Shown: positions 18,235 through 28,400 of the stretch, piece after piece
Layout: each line of letters starts with the position of its first letter
How positions within the stretch are numbered: position 1 is the stretch's first letter
Origin: Rhodobacter sp. NTK016B
GTDB taxonomy: Bacteria > Pseudomonadota > Alphaproteobacteria > Rhodobacterales > Rhodobacteraceae
NCBI RefSeq assembly: GCF_017303295.1
Contig: NZ_JAFKOK010000013.1
Coordinates: forward strand, 1 to 64,000
DNA: 64,000 nucleotides
Reading direction: 5' to 3'
Made by a program: the position numbers and the translations under genes
The notes under the pieces: generated by a model
Told to the model about the DNA's origin: nothing
The model's input: the letters and a program-made list of their open reading frames with translations, nothing else
Database searches by the model: none

Positions 18235-18476
18235 CAAAACCCTCGTCCTTCGTTGGCCGACTATCCCGCATGCACCGGGACCGGTCAAGGCAAGCCCCGC
18301 TATCGCCGCAGGGGCCGGGCTTGTCCACCGGGCGTGAGGTCCGGGCGGGCGCGCGTGGCCTCAGTGACGCATCGGGCGTGGGCGACAAGCCGCGCGCCGC
18401 CGGCGCCATTGCCCGCGACCGCCTTGTCCCCATGCAACGCAGCGGACTAGATTGCCAGCATCCGGATGGAGACCCG

Positions 18477-19151
18477 ATGCCCCTGTTCCCTTCCCCTGTC
18501 GTGTCACGCATTGTTGCAACGCTTGCCCTGTGCTTGGCGAGCTCGGTCGCGCAGGCCCATCCACATGTCTATGTCGATGCCCGCGCCGGTTTCGTCATCG
18601 ACGAAGGCCGGTTGCAGGCGCTGCGGATCGAGTGGCGCTACGATCTGCTGACGAGCCTTTACCTGGTCGAGATCCTCGATCTCGACCGCGATCGCGACGG
18701 CGAGTTGGACGATGCCGACCGCGCCGCCATCGTCGCGGGCGAGACCGAGTGGGAGCCGGGCTATGACGGCGACATCCATCTCACGCTCGACGGCGCGCCA
18801 GTGGCGATGTCCCGCCCCGAGGACGCCTCGGCCGCGCATATCGACGACCAGATCGTCGTGCGGTTCACCCTGCCGCTGGCTGATCCGCTGACGCTGCCCG
18901 CAGGCGATATCGTGCTACGGCTCTACGATCCCATCTTCTATTACGCCTACACGATCCTCGACGGCTCGGACTCGCCCGCGCTGCCCGGCCATTGCGTGAC
19001 CGAGATCATCCCGTTCACGCCCGACGAGGCCAGCGACGCGCTGCGGGCGCGGCTGGCAGCCCTGTCGCGCGAGGAAATGCCCGAGGACGAGACCGTGGGC
19101 CGCCTTTTTGCCGACCGGGTAACGCTGCACTGCGACGAGGATGGCCTATGA
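18477..19151 (+). CDS. DUF1007 family periplasmic protein associated with nickel/cobalt export
   Basis: A 224-residue protein. The start MPLFPSPVVSRIVATLALCL gives a good Sec signal peptide cleaving after VAQA, leaving the family hallmark HPHVYVDARAGFVID at the mature N-terminus. It has acidic stretches (DLDRDRDGELDDADR) that could bind cations. DUF1007 proteins are encoded next to NicO/RcnA-type exporters in many alphaproteobacteria, and here the stop overlaps the NicO start (ATGA). Its exact role in metal export is not established. Confidence 0.85.
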   Translation: MPLFPSPVVSRIVATLALCLASSVAQAHPHVYVDARAGFVIDEGRLQALRIEWRYDLLTSLYLVEILDLDRDRDGELDDADRAAIVAGETEWEPGYDGDIHLTLDGAPVAMSRPEDASAAHIDDQIVVRFTLPLADPLTLPAGDIVLRLYDPIFYYAYTILDGSDSPALPGHCVTEIIPFTPDEASDALRARLAALSREEMPEDETVGRLFADRVTLHCDEDGL

Positions 19152-20716
19152 GCGAGCGGCGGTTCAACGGATTACCACGCGGCGCGGCAGAGGCCGGGGC
19201 TGGATCTGCTGCGGTGGTGCGAAGCGCTGGACCAAGTGAGGAACGCGCCGAAGGAAGCACCAAGCGACACAGGGGTTTGGTCGACACATATGGGGCAGAC
19301 AGAACGGCCGACCTGTCGACGCATAGCGCGTCTTCCGGGAGGCGAGACATCCGGTCGGGCCGAGCCTATGGTGATGCGACCGCCGAGCCGAGCCTTGCCG
19401 AGGGCGGCTCTGATGAGAGAAGAACCGCACGCGGCACATCTAATGAGGCCCGCTTTGAACAACCAAGATCCGCACTTTCCGACGAGCCCGATGATGGGCA
19501 ATCGGTCCTGACCTCTGTCGCCGCCGAAACTGACGAAACTGACGAAACTGACGAAACTGACGAAACTGACGAAACTGACGAAACATGCCAATTAGACGCG
19601 CTGACGACGCGCAATACCCAAGCCGAGAGCGGCACTGAGGCTGCCCCCAATTCCCGCCACTCGCAAACCGACGATACCCCGCCGCACCGCCCTGATATGC
19701 CGCAACCTTCGGCCCCACGGCCTCTACCGCCCCTGATACGCCCCCTTTTGTGGCTGGCCTTGGTCATCTTGGCAGGGCTGGCGGTCTGGGCGTGGCTGCC
19801 ATGGGAAGCGTTGCTGGTCCGGGCGGCCTCGGCGCAGCGTGCGTTTCAGGACGGCATGGCCCGCGCGCTTCAGGCGGTGCGCCAGAACGAACCACGCGCG
19901 ATCTGGACGCTTTGCGCGGCGACGGCGGCCTATGGCTTCGTCCATGCCGCAGGCCCGGGACATGGTAAGGTTCTGCTCGGTGGCGCGGCTCTGGCCAGCG
20001 GTGCGACGCTGCGGCGGCTCTGGGCGTTGAGCCTTGCCTCGGGGTTGGCGCAGGCTTCGGTGGCCATCGCCCTTGTGGGGGTCGTCGCACTGGCCTTGCG
20101 CGCCAGCAGCGCGGCGCTGGTCGAGGTTACCGAGACATGGCTGGTCCGCGCCAGCGCGCTGGCCATGGTCGCCATCGGTCTGGTGCTGGCATGGCGTGGC
20201 CTGCGCGCCTTGTTCCGGCTGCGGAGGGCGCAGCAAGGCACCGGCCCCGACAACTCCGCGGAAGCGCACGGCTCCTCGCCGGATAGTATCCATGCTTATG
20301 ATGATCATGGACATGATAAACATGCTCACCATCACCATGGACACCCTGAGCATGGACACGATCACCATGGCTGCGGCCATGCCCATGGTCCCAGTCTGTC
20401 CGAGATCCGCTCACTGACCGGCTGGCGCGATACGGCGGCATTGGTGGCGGGAATCGCGATCAGGCCCTGTTCGGGCGCCTTGGTCGTTTTGCTGATTGCC
20501 GCGCGGTTCGATGTTTTCATGGCTGGCGCGCTGTCGGTTATCGCGATGGGCCTTGGTACCGCCGCCTTCAACGCGCTGGTCACAACGGGCGGCGTCGCCG
20601 CGCGCAAACTGGCCCTGGCGGGCGGCGACGGTCGCAGCGTCCTGCTGCTCAGCGCACTGGCGCATCTGTTCGGCGGCGGACTGATCGTCTTGCTGGCTTC
20701 AGGGTTCTTTCTGTAG
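19148..20716 (+). CDS. NicO-family nickel/cobalt efflux protein with unusual N-terminal extension
   Basis: A 522-residue inner-membrane exporter of the NicO/RcnA family. The conserved core begins near residue 190: a first membrane helix, then YGFVHAAGPGHGKVLLGGA with the hallmark HxxGPGHGK, a cytoplasmic histidine-rich loop at about residues 379-415 (many HGH/HHH units) that should bind Ni or Co, and RPCSGALVVLLIA. The start at 19148 overlaps the DUF1007 stop as ATGA, the usual coupling of this pair. Residues 5-185 are hydrophilic, low in complexity, unlike other family members, and contain six GluThrAsp repeats. An internal in-frame ATG at 19697 would give a 339-residue protein of normal family size. 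I cannot decide which start is used. Confidence 0.82.
   Translation: MSERRFNGLPRGAAEAGAGSAAVVRSAGPSEERAEGSTKRHRGLVDTYGADRTADLSTHSASSGRRDIRSGRAYGDATAEPSLAEGGSDERRTARGTSNEARFEQPRSALSDEPDDGQSVLTSVAAETDETDETDETDETDETDETCQLDALTTRNTQAESGTEAAPNSRHSQTDDTPPHRPDMPQPSAPRPLPPLIRPLLWLALVILAGLAVWAWLPWEALLVRAASAQRAFQDGMARALQAVRQNEPRAIWTLCAATAAYGFVHAAGPGHGKVLLGGAALASGATLRRLWALSLASGLAQASVAIALVGVVALALRASSAALVEVTETWLVRASALAMVAIGLVLAWRGLRALFRLRRAQQGTGPDNSAEAHGSSPDSIHAYDDHGHDKHAHHHHGHPEHGHDHHGCGHAHGPSLSEIRSLTGWRDTAALVAGIAIRPCSGALVVLLIAARFDVFMAGALSVIAMGLGTAAFNALVTTGGVAARKLALAGGDGRSVLLLSALAHLFGGGLIVLLASGFFL
19526..19584 (+). repeat. Tandem repeat GAAACTGAC, six full copies plus a partial
   Basis: Six head-to-tail nine-base units (19526-19579) followed by GAAAC. 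In the NicO frame they encode Glu-Thr-Asp repeated at residues 127-144, then Glu-Thr. The array is perfect, so it is either young or held by selection. A nine-base unit keeps the frame when copy number changes. Confidence 0.95.
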
Positions 20717-21443
20717 CGCTTGCTTTCGGTACTGCTCATTTCCGATAGTGCTCATGCCGCCCCGCCGGAAGTGACGTGAACCCACGGAGCGGGGCGCGTC
20801 GAAGTCGCGTAAAACTCCGTTGCGGATAGGTTGCGTTGCGCCGACGCGCGCAATCGCGTCCCGGATGCCTCGGCCTCACGAAGCCCCCAAAAAATCCGAG
20901 TTCAAAACCTCTAGCCACGTCCCCACCCCAAAAGGCGCCGCAAGGATGCCGATGCCGTCCCCCTCCCATTCGCGTCATAAGGTGTAGCGAACGGAGTTCG
21001 CCTTGGTCAAAGGGCTGCAAGCCTCATGATCCGGCGGGATCCCGGGCCTTGGCGCAAAAGGATTGGCGCGTCGTCTGACGGGCAGGATTCGCCAGTATGG
21101 GCCTCTTGTTCAATGAGAACATTCTTCCAGTCAGGCGATGTGTTGCCTTTCGATGAGCCGGGAGCATGGGGGCGACGGACAAAACGACACGGAATTCGCG
21201 AGACGAGACCGCGCCGGACGATAGCGATTCAGCAGCGATCAAGGCGAGGCACCGGGCAGCCTCGCTGCGCGGATCCGCGAAAACAAGGGTAAGAATGCGC
21301 GTCGCGTGCGCCTTTGGGCGGGTTGCCAGGGACGCGGGGCGCCTCACTCGTCATGAATGTTACACAAATGCATAAAAAACGGTTGCGCGCGCAACATGAT
21401 TGGGCATTATCCGTCTAGTGAGCTAAAATAACAGGAAAATCTG
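20717..21443. other. 727-base gap without a recognisable gene
   Basis: I see no convincing coding sequence here on either strand. Short open frames show no family motifs or good ribosome sites. The composition resembles the hydrophilic insertion region of the NicO gene. The 3' end becomes AT-rich and contains the perfect palindrome GTTGCGCGCGCAAC at 21382-21395, upstream of the next gene. Confidence 0.6.
21382..21395. promoter_or_regulatory. Perfect 14-base palindrome upstream of the 21444 gene
   Basis: GTTGCGCGCGCAAC lies in an AT-rich stretch about 50 bases before the GTG start at 21444. The position suits an operator, but no regulator is assigned. Confidence 0.3.
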
Positions 21444-21998
21444 GTGCATAATTGCGAAACGAACAGCCTCGCGCTGTGCGAACAATTGCGTGCGGCCGTG
21501 GCCAGCGAGCCGGGCACGCGCCGTCCGGTAACGAATAACGAAAAGATCGTGGACGGAGTATATCTGAGCTGGGACGACAGCCAGGGCGAGGTGCAATGCC
21601 ACCGGGTGCTGAGCGAAGGCGCGCTGCTTGATCTGAATGTCATGGTCTCGGGCAAGCCGGGCTGGATGTCGCTGAATTTCGAGCTTGGCACGGCGACCTT
21701 CACGCCCGGCGTGACACTTATCGCGGCGCTCAGCGTGCAGGCCGAGGGCATGGGCACAATCCGTCCCTTCATCCGCTCGCAGGGTCCCGAAGGATGGGAG
21801 ACAACACCCGACTGGCGCGACACCGCTTTCGACTGGGAAGCGGATATGAGCCATGACGGCGTGAAGATCCTGCCCTGCAGCGTGAAGGGCGAGGCGCCGC
21901 TCGCGATCCCCGAAGGCTTCCACACGCTGGTCGTGCCGCTGCCGACCGAGACCTTCCGGCTGACGCTGAAAGACCTGCGCCTGCTCGCCATGAACTGA
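21444..21998 (+). CDS. Hypothetical protein
   Basis: A 184-residue protein I do not recognise. The first possible start is a GTG at 21444; no strong Shine-Dalgarno is visible, so the N-terminus is uncertain. It has no signal peptide or membrane helix. Alternating strand-like segments, aromatic residues and a C-terminal FRLTLKDLRLLAMN suggest an all-beta, perhaps carbohydrate-binding-like, fold (SLNFELGTATFTPGVTLIAALSV). Codon use is like its neighbours from about residue 30 on. It stands alone, preceded by a long gap with a palindrome and convergent with the transglutaminase operon. Confidence 0.6.
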   Translation: MHNCETNSLALCEQLRAAVASEPGTRRPVTNNEKIVDGVYLSWDDSQGEVQCHRVLSEGALLDLNVMVSGKPGWMSLNFELGTATFTPGVTLIAALSVQAEGMGTIRPFIRSQGPEGWETTPDWRDTAFDWEADMSHDGVKILPCSVKGEAPLAIPEGFHTLVVPLPTETFRLTLKDLRLLAMN

Positions 21999-22075
21999 GC
22001 CGAACTGGCGGTGCGCGCAGAGGCGCGTGCCGCCACCCCGTTCTCAGGCCTTGCCCTTCTCAGGCCGCCCCGATC

Positions 22076-22963
22076 TCAGGCCTCTTCGTCCAGTGGCACC
22101 ATATCGACGGCGTGACGACTGTCCTGCCCGCCCGCGCTGCGCAGCGCGCCGCGCACCGGGGCCACGTCGAGATAATCGCGCCCGCGCGCGATGGTGACGT
22201 AATCCTGCCCGGCGGCCTGATCGTTGGTCGGATCGAACTCGATCCAGCCGGTTGCAGGCCCGGTCCAGGCGCGGATCCACGCATGCATCGCGTCCGCCCC
22301 TTCCAGCCGGGGCTGACCGGGGGGCGGCGTCGTGCGCAAGAAGCCCGAGACATAACCCGCCGGAATGCCCAGCGCCCGCAGCCCGGCAATCATCACCTGC
22401 GCGAAATCCTGACACACGCCCGAGCGCTGCTCGAACGCCTGCTCCGGCCCCGTCTCGACCGAGGTGGCGGCAGAATCAAAGCGCATCTCTTCATGCAGGG
22501 CGTGGCCGAGCGTCTCGATCGCCTGCCGCACGGTCATCGCATCGCGAACGGTATCGCGCGCGAAATCACTGATGGCGGGCACCTCGGGAACGCGCGGTGA
22601 AGGCCCGCGAAAATGATGCGGCGACAGCGGATCCAGCCCGGTTTCAAGCGCCAGCGCTGCGGGCAATTCGCGCAAGGTCGGTGACAGATCGGCGCGGTCC
22701 GGGGTGGCGAGCCGCTCGATCTGCAGGGCAAGCTGAAAGCGCAGAGACGAGATCGGCCCGTGCCAGACCGCCATGGTCGTGCGGTTGCCGAAGAAATCCC
22801 GCCCTTCGCGCCGCTCATCGGGGCGCGGCTGGATGTCGAGGCTTTGCGACACGAGGCGCTGCTCGCCCGGAATGTCGGCCGGCATCAGCCGCACCAGCGT
22901 GCGCGACCGGTCCGAGGCGGCGGTGTAATCGTAATCGACGGTCAGCCCGATATCGTAAAACAC
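22076..22963 (-). CDS. Transglutaminase-family protein (short form)
   Basis: A 295-residue bacterial transglutaminase-like protein. The N-terminal beta domain begins MFYDIGLTVDYDYTAASDRSR. The papain-like core has the catalytic cysteine in SGVCQDFAQ (about residue 182), histidine in AMHAWIRAW (about 225) and aspartate in EFDPTND (about 243). No signal peptide is seen, so it is probably cytoplasmic. It is the last gene of a three-gene operon, nine bases after the ATP-grasp/alpha-E gene. In this conserved set, transglutaminase-fold proteins are predicted to hydrolyse or ligate peptide or isopeptide bonds made by the ATP-grasp enzyme; no substrate is known. Confidence 0.9.
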   Translation of the reverse strand: MFYDIGLTVDYDYTAASDRSRTLVRLMPADIPGEQRLVSQSLDIQPRPDERREGRDFFGNRTTMAVWHGPISSLRFQLALQIERLATPDRADLSPTLRELPAALALETGLDPLSPHHFRGPSPRVPEVPAISDFARDTVRDAMTVRQAIETLGHALHEEMRFDSAATSVETGPEQAFEQRSGVCQDFAQVMIAGLRALGIPAGYVSGFLRTTPPPGQPRLEGADAMHAWIRAWTGPATGWIEFDPTNDQAAGQDYVTIARGRDYLDVAPVRGALRSAGGQDSRHAVDMVPLDEEA

Positions 22964-22972
22964 GGCCAGATC

Positions 22973-25399
22973 CTAACGCAGGTAAGCAGTGGTGATGAGG
23001 TTCGATATCTCGCCCAGATCCCCGCGCAGCCTGAGCAGCGCGCGGGGCGTCAGGTGGTCGGGCGTGGCGACGCTGAGGAACGCCTCGATCGGGACGATGG
23101 CACGCGACAGGGCGGCAAGGCGTCCATGTTCCATTGCGCCGGGCAGCGCGGCGGCCTGTTCACGCAGCGCCTGTACCTGAAACAGGATCGAGCGCGGGTT
23201 GTCGGCATCGAGCGCGAGCAGATCGACAACCGTATCGCGCGAGGTTTCGACCGCATAGCGCCGCCGATGGGTTATGACGCAATCGGCCACCTCGACCGCG
23301 AGATCCAGCGCGCCGTCGGGCGCATCGGCATCGCTGAGTCCGTGCAAAAGCGCGGCCAGCGCGTCGGCGCGTTCCAGCGCGCGGCCGAGCGAGAGAAACC
23401 GCCAGCCCTGAAAGCGGTACATGTTGTCCTGCACGAGGCCGGAAAAGCCGGTGATCTTGCGCACCAGCACGAACATGGCCTTGGCGGCATCGTCGCCCGG
23501 CTCGACATTGCGGAGCGTATGGGCGGCGGTCTTGTGCAGATCCGACAGCGCGGCCCAGCCATCGACCGAGAACCGGTCGCGCACCTTGGCCGCGCAGGCC
23601 TGTGCCATGGTGATCCGCTCGATCAGCGCGTCGGGCACGGGCTTGCCCAGATCGATTCCATAGCCCCCCAGAAAGGCGCGCAGGCGCCGCAACAGCGGGT
23701 CGGCGGGGTTGTCGGTGGTGGCAAGACGCAGATGATAGGCGCGGATGAGGCGGATCGCATCCTCGGTCCGCTCGACATAGCGACCCAGCCAGAACAGGTT
23801 GTCGGCCGCCCGCGCGGGCACCACGCCGGGCGTGGCGCGGCGGAAGGGCGCGTTGCCTTCGGGCACCATCGTGTATTTCGGCACCTGCTTGTCCGAAACG
23901 ATCCAGACATCGGCGACCGATCCGCCCTTCTGCATCGCAAGCGCGGTCGCATCGCCCGAATGCCCGATCCGCGCATAGCCGCCCTTCATGAAGCGCCAGC
24001 CCTTGGGCGTGCGGGCGGCGATGACGCGGATGGTCATCGGACGCGGCTCCATCCGGCCCTCGGCCAGCGTCTCGCCCGGTTCGGTGACCCAGGCGGGCGT
24101 GGTCGACAGCGCGACGGCCTCCTGCCCGACCAGATCGGTGGCATTGGCCTCGATCCAGTCGCGCAACTCACCCTCGGCACCGCCGGCAAAGCGTCCGCCC
24201 AGCGCGGTGCGCGCGGTGACGTCGAAAGGCAGCGCGGGCGTCAGGGCCGGGCCGATGAGCATCTTTTCGGCTTTCGAGAGGACATGCTTGCGCTCGGCCT
24301 CACCGCCACACCACCACGTCGCAATATTCGGCAGGGCCAGCTTCTTGCCCGTCAGCACTTCGCTGATGCGCGGCAGGAAGGCCATCATCGCGCGCAGTTC
24401 CAGCACCCCTGCCCCCAGCGCATTGACCATCGACAGGTTGCCCTGACGCACAGCCTCGATCAGGCCGGGCGTGCCGATGTGGCTGTCGGCGTTAAGCTCG
24501 AGCGGATCGGCAAAGGCCGCGTCGATCCGCCGCCAGAGCGCGCCGATGGGCTGCGGGCCTTCGATGGTGCGCACTTTCAGCTCACCGTTCTCGACCAGCA
24601 GATCCTCGCCTTCCAGCAGCAGCATCCCCAGATAGCGGGCGATGTAAGTATGTTCGTAATAGGTGTCGTTCGACGGCCCCGGCGTCAGGATCGCCGATTG
24701 GCCATCCGCCCGCCCCTCGGCCTGCGCCAGCCGGTGCATCTGGCTGCGGAAATCGTGGAAGAACCCCGCCAGCCGGTGAATATAGGCACGCGGGAAGCGC
24801 TCGGGGAAAATGCGCCCCGTCGCCATGCGGTTTTCCAGCGCGAAGCCCGCGCCCGAGGGCGCTTCAAGCCGGTCGCCAAGCACCAGCCACGAGCCATCCG
24901 GCGAGCGCCCGATCTCGAAGGCCAGCAGGTGCAGGTAATGGCCGTCGGCGGGCGTCACCCCCACCATCGGCCTGAGCCATTGCGGCGAGCGCGCGATCAG
25001 CGAGGCGGGCAGATGCCCGTCGCGCACCAGCTTGCCGGGGCCGTAGAGATCGGCCACCACCCGCTCAAGCAGATCGGCGCGCTGCGACAGGCCCGCGCAT
25101 ATCTCTTCCCATTCGCTATCATGCAAGATGACGGGCACATGCGATAACGGCCAGTCGCGCTCGGCCCCCGGCTCGTTGGAATATTGCCGGAAATACACCC
25201 CCGCATCGCGCAGGTAATTGTTGCCGCGCTCGAACCGGGTGGCGATCTCGGTCGGGCTCAGTTTTGCAAAACGGTCGACGAAACGACGCCAGACGGGCCG
25301 CATCTGCCCGTCAGCATCGAACAATTCGTCCGCCACCCCGGGCAAGCGGTGATAATCCGCGAACAGATCGGGGCCTTGTTGAGAGACGGCCGGCGGCAT
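22973..25399 (-). CDS. Circularly permuted ATP-grasp + alpha-E domain protein
   Basis: An 808-residue fusion. Residues about 60-480 form the circularly permuted ATP-grasp domain, with LSHVPVILHDSEWEEICAGL and LLEGEDLLVENGELKVRTIEG typical of it. Residues about 530-808 form the helical alpha-E domain, with the hallmark NLFWLGRYVERTEDAIRL. In many genomes the two are separate adjacent genes; here they are one chain. ATP-grasp enzymes of this type are predicted to form peptide bonds by acyl-phosphate chemistry. The gene lies between two transglutaminase-family genes (gaps of 16 and 9 bases), a conserved arrangement proposed by comparative genomics to make and trim a small peptide or peptide tag. 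Confidence 0.9.
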   Translation of the reverse strand: MPPAVSQQGPDLFADYHRLPGVADELFDADGQMRPVWRRFVDRFAKLSPTEIATRFERGNNYLRDAGVYFRQYSNEPGAERDWPLSHVPVILHDSEWEEICAGLSQRADLLERVVADLYGPGKLVRDGHLPASLIARSPQWLRPMVGVTPADGHYLHLLAFEIGRSPDGSWLVLGDRLEAPSGAGFALENRMATGRIFPERFPRAYIHRLAGFFHDFRSQMHRLAQAEGRADGQSAILTPGPSNDTYYEHTYIARYLGMLLLEGEDLLVENGELKVRTIEGPQPIGALWRRIDAAFADPLELNADSHIGTPGLIEAVRQGNLSMVNALGAGVLELRAMMAFLPRISEVLTGKKLALPNIATWWCGGEAERKHVLSKAEKMLIGPALTPALPFDVTARTALGGRFAGGAEGELRDWIEANATDLVGQEAVALSTTPAWVTEPGETLAEGRMEPRPMTIRVIAARTPKGWRFMKGGYARIGHSGDATALAMQKGGSVADVWIVSDKQVPKYTMVPEGNAPFRRATPGVVPARAADNLFWLGRYVERTEDAIRLIRAYHLRLATTDNPADPLLRRLRAFLGGYGIDLGKPVPDALIERITMAQACAAKVRDRFSVDGWAALSDLHKTAAHTLRNVEPGDDAAKAMFVLVRKITGFSGLVQDNMYRFQGWRFLSLGRALERADALAALLHGLSDADAPDGALDLAVEVADCVITHRRRYAVETSRDTVVDLLALDADNPRSILFQVQALREQAAALPGAMEHGRLAALSRAIVPIEAFLSVATPDHLTPRALLRLRGDLGEISNLITTAYLR

Positions 25400-25415
25400 C
25401 AGGTGGTCGCGCCCC

Positions 25416-28400
25416 TCACATCAATCCCGCCGGGCGCCGCAGATCCAGCGTCATCGGGAATTCCGGATGCGGCTGTTCGGGCACGGGCCGATAGCTGCCG
25501 GGCGTGTGGCCGTGACCTTCGAAGCGCGCAAGGCGACGCGCCTCGGCTTCATAGGCATTGACCGGGAAGGTGTCGTAATTTCGCCCGCCGGGATGGGCGA
25601 CGTGATAGGTGCAGCCCGCCATCGCCCGGCCCGTCCAGTCGTCGTAGATGTCGAAGACCAGCGGCGTGTTCACCGGCAGGACCGGATGCAGCGACTCGGG
25701 CGGTTGCCACGCCTTGTAGCGCACGCCACCCACCGCCACGCCCGAGGTCGACGTCCGCGCCATCGGCACCGGACGCTGATTGCACATCACCCGGTAGCGG
25801 TCCTGATGCAGCGTCGTCAGCTTGACCTGCAGCCGCTCGACCGAGCTGTCAGTATAGCGCACCGTGCCGCCGATCGCGCCGGTCTCGCCCAGCACATGCC
25901 ACGGCTCCAGCGCTTGGCGGACTTCCAGATGCACGCCCTCGGCCTCGATCTGACCGCAGAAGGGGAAGCGGAACTCGGATTGTGCTTCGAACCAGACCGG
26001 GTCCATGTCGAAGCCGTGCTCGCGCAGATCGGCCAGCAGGCTGAGCAGATCCTCCCACAGGAAATGCGGCAGCATGAAGCGGTCGTGCAGCACCGTGCCC
26101 CAGCGCACCGGACGCCCGGTGACCGGGCTGTTCCAGCACCGCGCGATGATGGCGCGCAGCAGCAATTGCTGAGCAAGGCTCATGCGCGGATGGGGCGGCA
26201 TCTCGAAGCCCCGGAACTCGACAAGGCCCAGACGTCCGGTCGGACCGTCGGGGGAATAGAGCTTGTCGATGCAGATCTCGGCCCGGTGGGTGTTGCCGGT
26301 CACGTCGGTCAGCATGTTGCGCAGCAGACGGTCGACCAGCCATGCGGGCGGCAGGCCGCCGCCATTGACCGGGTCGCCGATCTGGTTAAGCGCGATTTCC
26401 AGCTCGTAAAGCGTGTCGTGGCGTGCCTCGTCGATGCGCGGAGCCTGAGACGTGGGACCGATGAACAACCCCGAGAACAGATAGCTGAGCGCCGGGTGCC
26501 TCTGCCAGATCAAGATCAGCGATTTCAGCAGGTCGGGGCGGCGCAGGAAGGGGCTGTCGAGCGTGGTCGCGCCCCCAACCACGACATGGTTGCCGCCGCC
26601 GGTGCCGGTATGGCGCCCGTCGATCATGAACTTGTCGGCACCCAGACGGCTTTCGCGCGCCTCGTCATAGATCGCCTCGGTCGTGGCGACGCATTCCTCC
26701 CAGCTATGGGCGGGATGGATATTCACCTCGATCACGCCGGGATCGGGCGCCACGCGCATCACGTCGAGACGCGGATCGGTAGGGGGCGAATAGCCCTCGA
26801 TATGGATGGGCAGGCCCAGCTCGGCCGCCGTGATCTCGGCATTGGCGATCAGTTCGAGATAATCCTCGAGCGTCTCGCAGGGCGGCATGAACAAGCACAG
26901 CTTGCCGTCGCGCGGCTCGATCGCCAGCGCGGTGCGAACCGCGCCGAATTCCGGATCGACGCCCTCGACCGTCTCGAGCGGGCCTTGCGGGCGCATGTCC
27001 TGACGCTCGGCCTCGACCGCGCCGGGGCGCGAGGGTTGCGAGCGGCCCTGCGTGGTAGGGGGCACCATCGCGTCGCGCTCGGCCCCTTCGCGCGCTTCGC
27101 GCTCGACCGCGCCTTGATCCTGCGCGCGCTCGGCCCTCAGACGGTCGTGGAAATCGGGCAGCGCATCCTTCTCGACGGTCGGATCGGCGGGATAGGAATA
27201 GGGATATTGCGCGGGCGGGATATAGGGCAGCGAGCCCAGCGGCAGGCGGAAGCCCACCGGGCTGTCGCCGGGAATGAGGAAGATATGCCCGCGCCGGGGC
27301 TTCCACAGCTCGGAGCGCCAGCGCGCAGGCTTGTCCGCCGATTGCCACCAGCGCTGCAACGGCAGCGCGTAGCCCGACGGCTCGGTCAGGCCGCGGTCGA
27401 ACACACGGGCATAGCGCGCGCGGTCCTCGGGGTTCTTCAGCTTGGAATTTTCCGGGCTGACATTGGGCGGCAGGTTCGCTTCCTTCAGGATCCACTCGGC
27501 CGGATCCTCAAAGGCGGGCTGCGCGAAAGCCTCGTCCAGACCCAGATTGCGGGCGAAAGCGGCCAGGAAGCGCCCGGCTTCGTCCGCCGTGGCCGGCGTT
27601 TCGGGCGCCTCGGTGGCGATCAAATCGGGGTTCTTCCAGACCGGCTGACCATCACGGCGCCAGTAGAGCGAGAAGGTCCAGCGCGGCAGGCTTTCGCCGG
27701 GATACCACTTGCCCTGCCCGTAATGAAGGAAACCGCCGGGCGCGAAGCGGTTGCGCAGGCGGCGGATCAGATCATCTGCCAGCCCGCGCTTTTGCGGCCC
27801 GACGGCGGCGGTGTTCCACTCGTCGCTTTCAAAATCGTCGATCGACACGAAGGTCGGCTCGCCGCCCATGGTCAGGCGCACGTCGCCGTCCTGCAGCTGG
27901 CGGTCGACTTCTTGGCCGAGCGCGTTGAGACGCTCCCAGCTTTCATCCGAGAAAGGCTTGGTGATGCGCGGATGCTCGGCCACGCGCTTGACCGTCATGT
28001 CGAAGGCGAAATCGACCTCCGGCTGGCCATCCGACGAGAAGCCGCCCGAAATCGGCGCCGCGTTCTGGTAATGGGGCGTCGCGGCCAGCGGAATATGGCT
28101 TTCGCCGGTCAGCAGACCCGAGGTCGGATCGAGCCCGATCCAGCCCGCGCCGGGCAGAAAGACCTCGACCCAGGCGTGCAGATCGGTGAAATCGACATCA
28201 GTGCCCGACGGGCCGTCGAGCGATTTCACATCGGGCTTGAGCTGAATCAGATAGCCCGACACGAAACGCGCGGCGAAGCCCAGATGGCGCAACACCTGCA
28301 CCAGCAACCACGAACTGTCGCGGCACGAGCCCGAGCGCAGCGTCAGCGTCTCTTCGGGCGTCTGTACGCCGGGCTCCATGCGGATGGTGTAATTCACCTC

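Noticed and set aside
19526-19584. Possible CRISPR or repeat array
   Set aside because: Units are nine bases with no spacers and lie in an open reading frame; it is a coding tandem repeat.
22760-25147. A 795-codon plus-strand open frame opposite the ATP-grasp/alpha-E gene
   Set aside because: Antisense shadow with biased composition and no recognisable motif.
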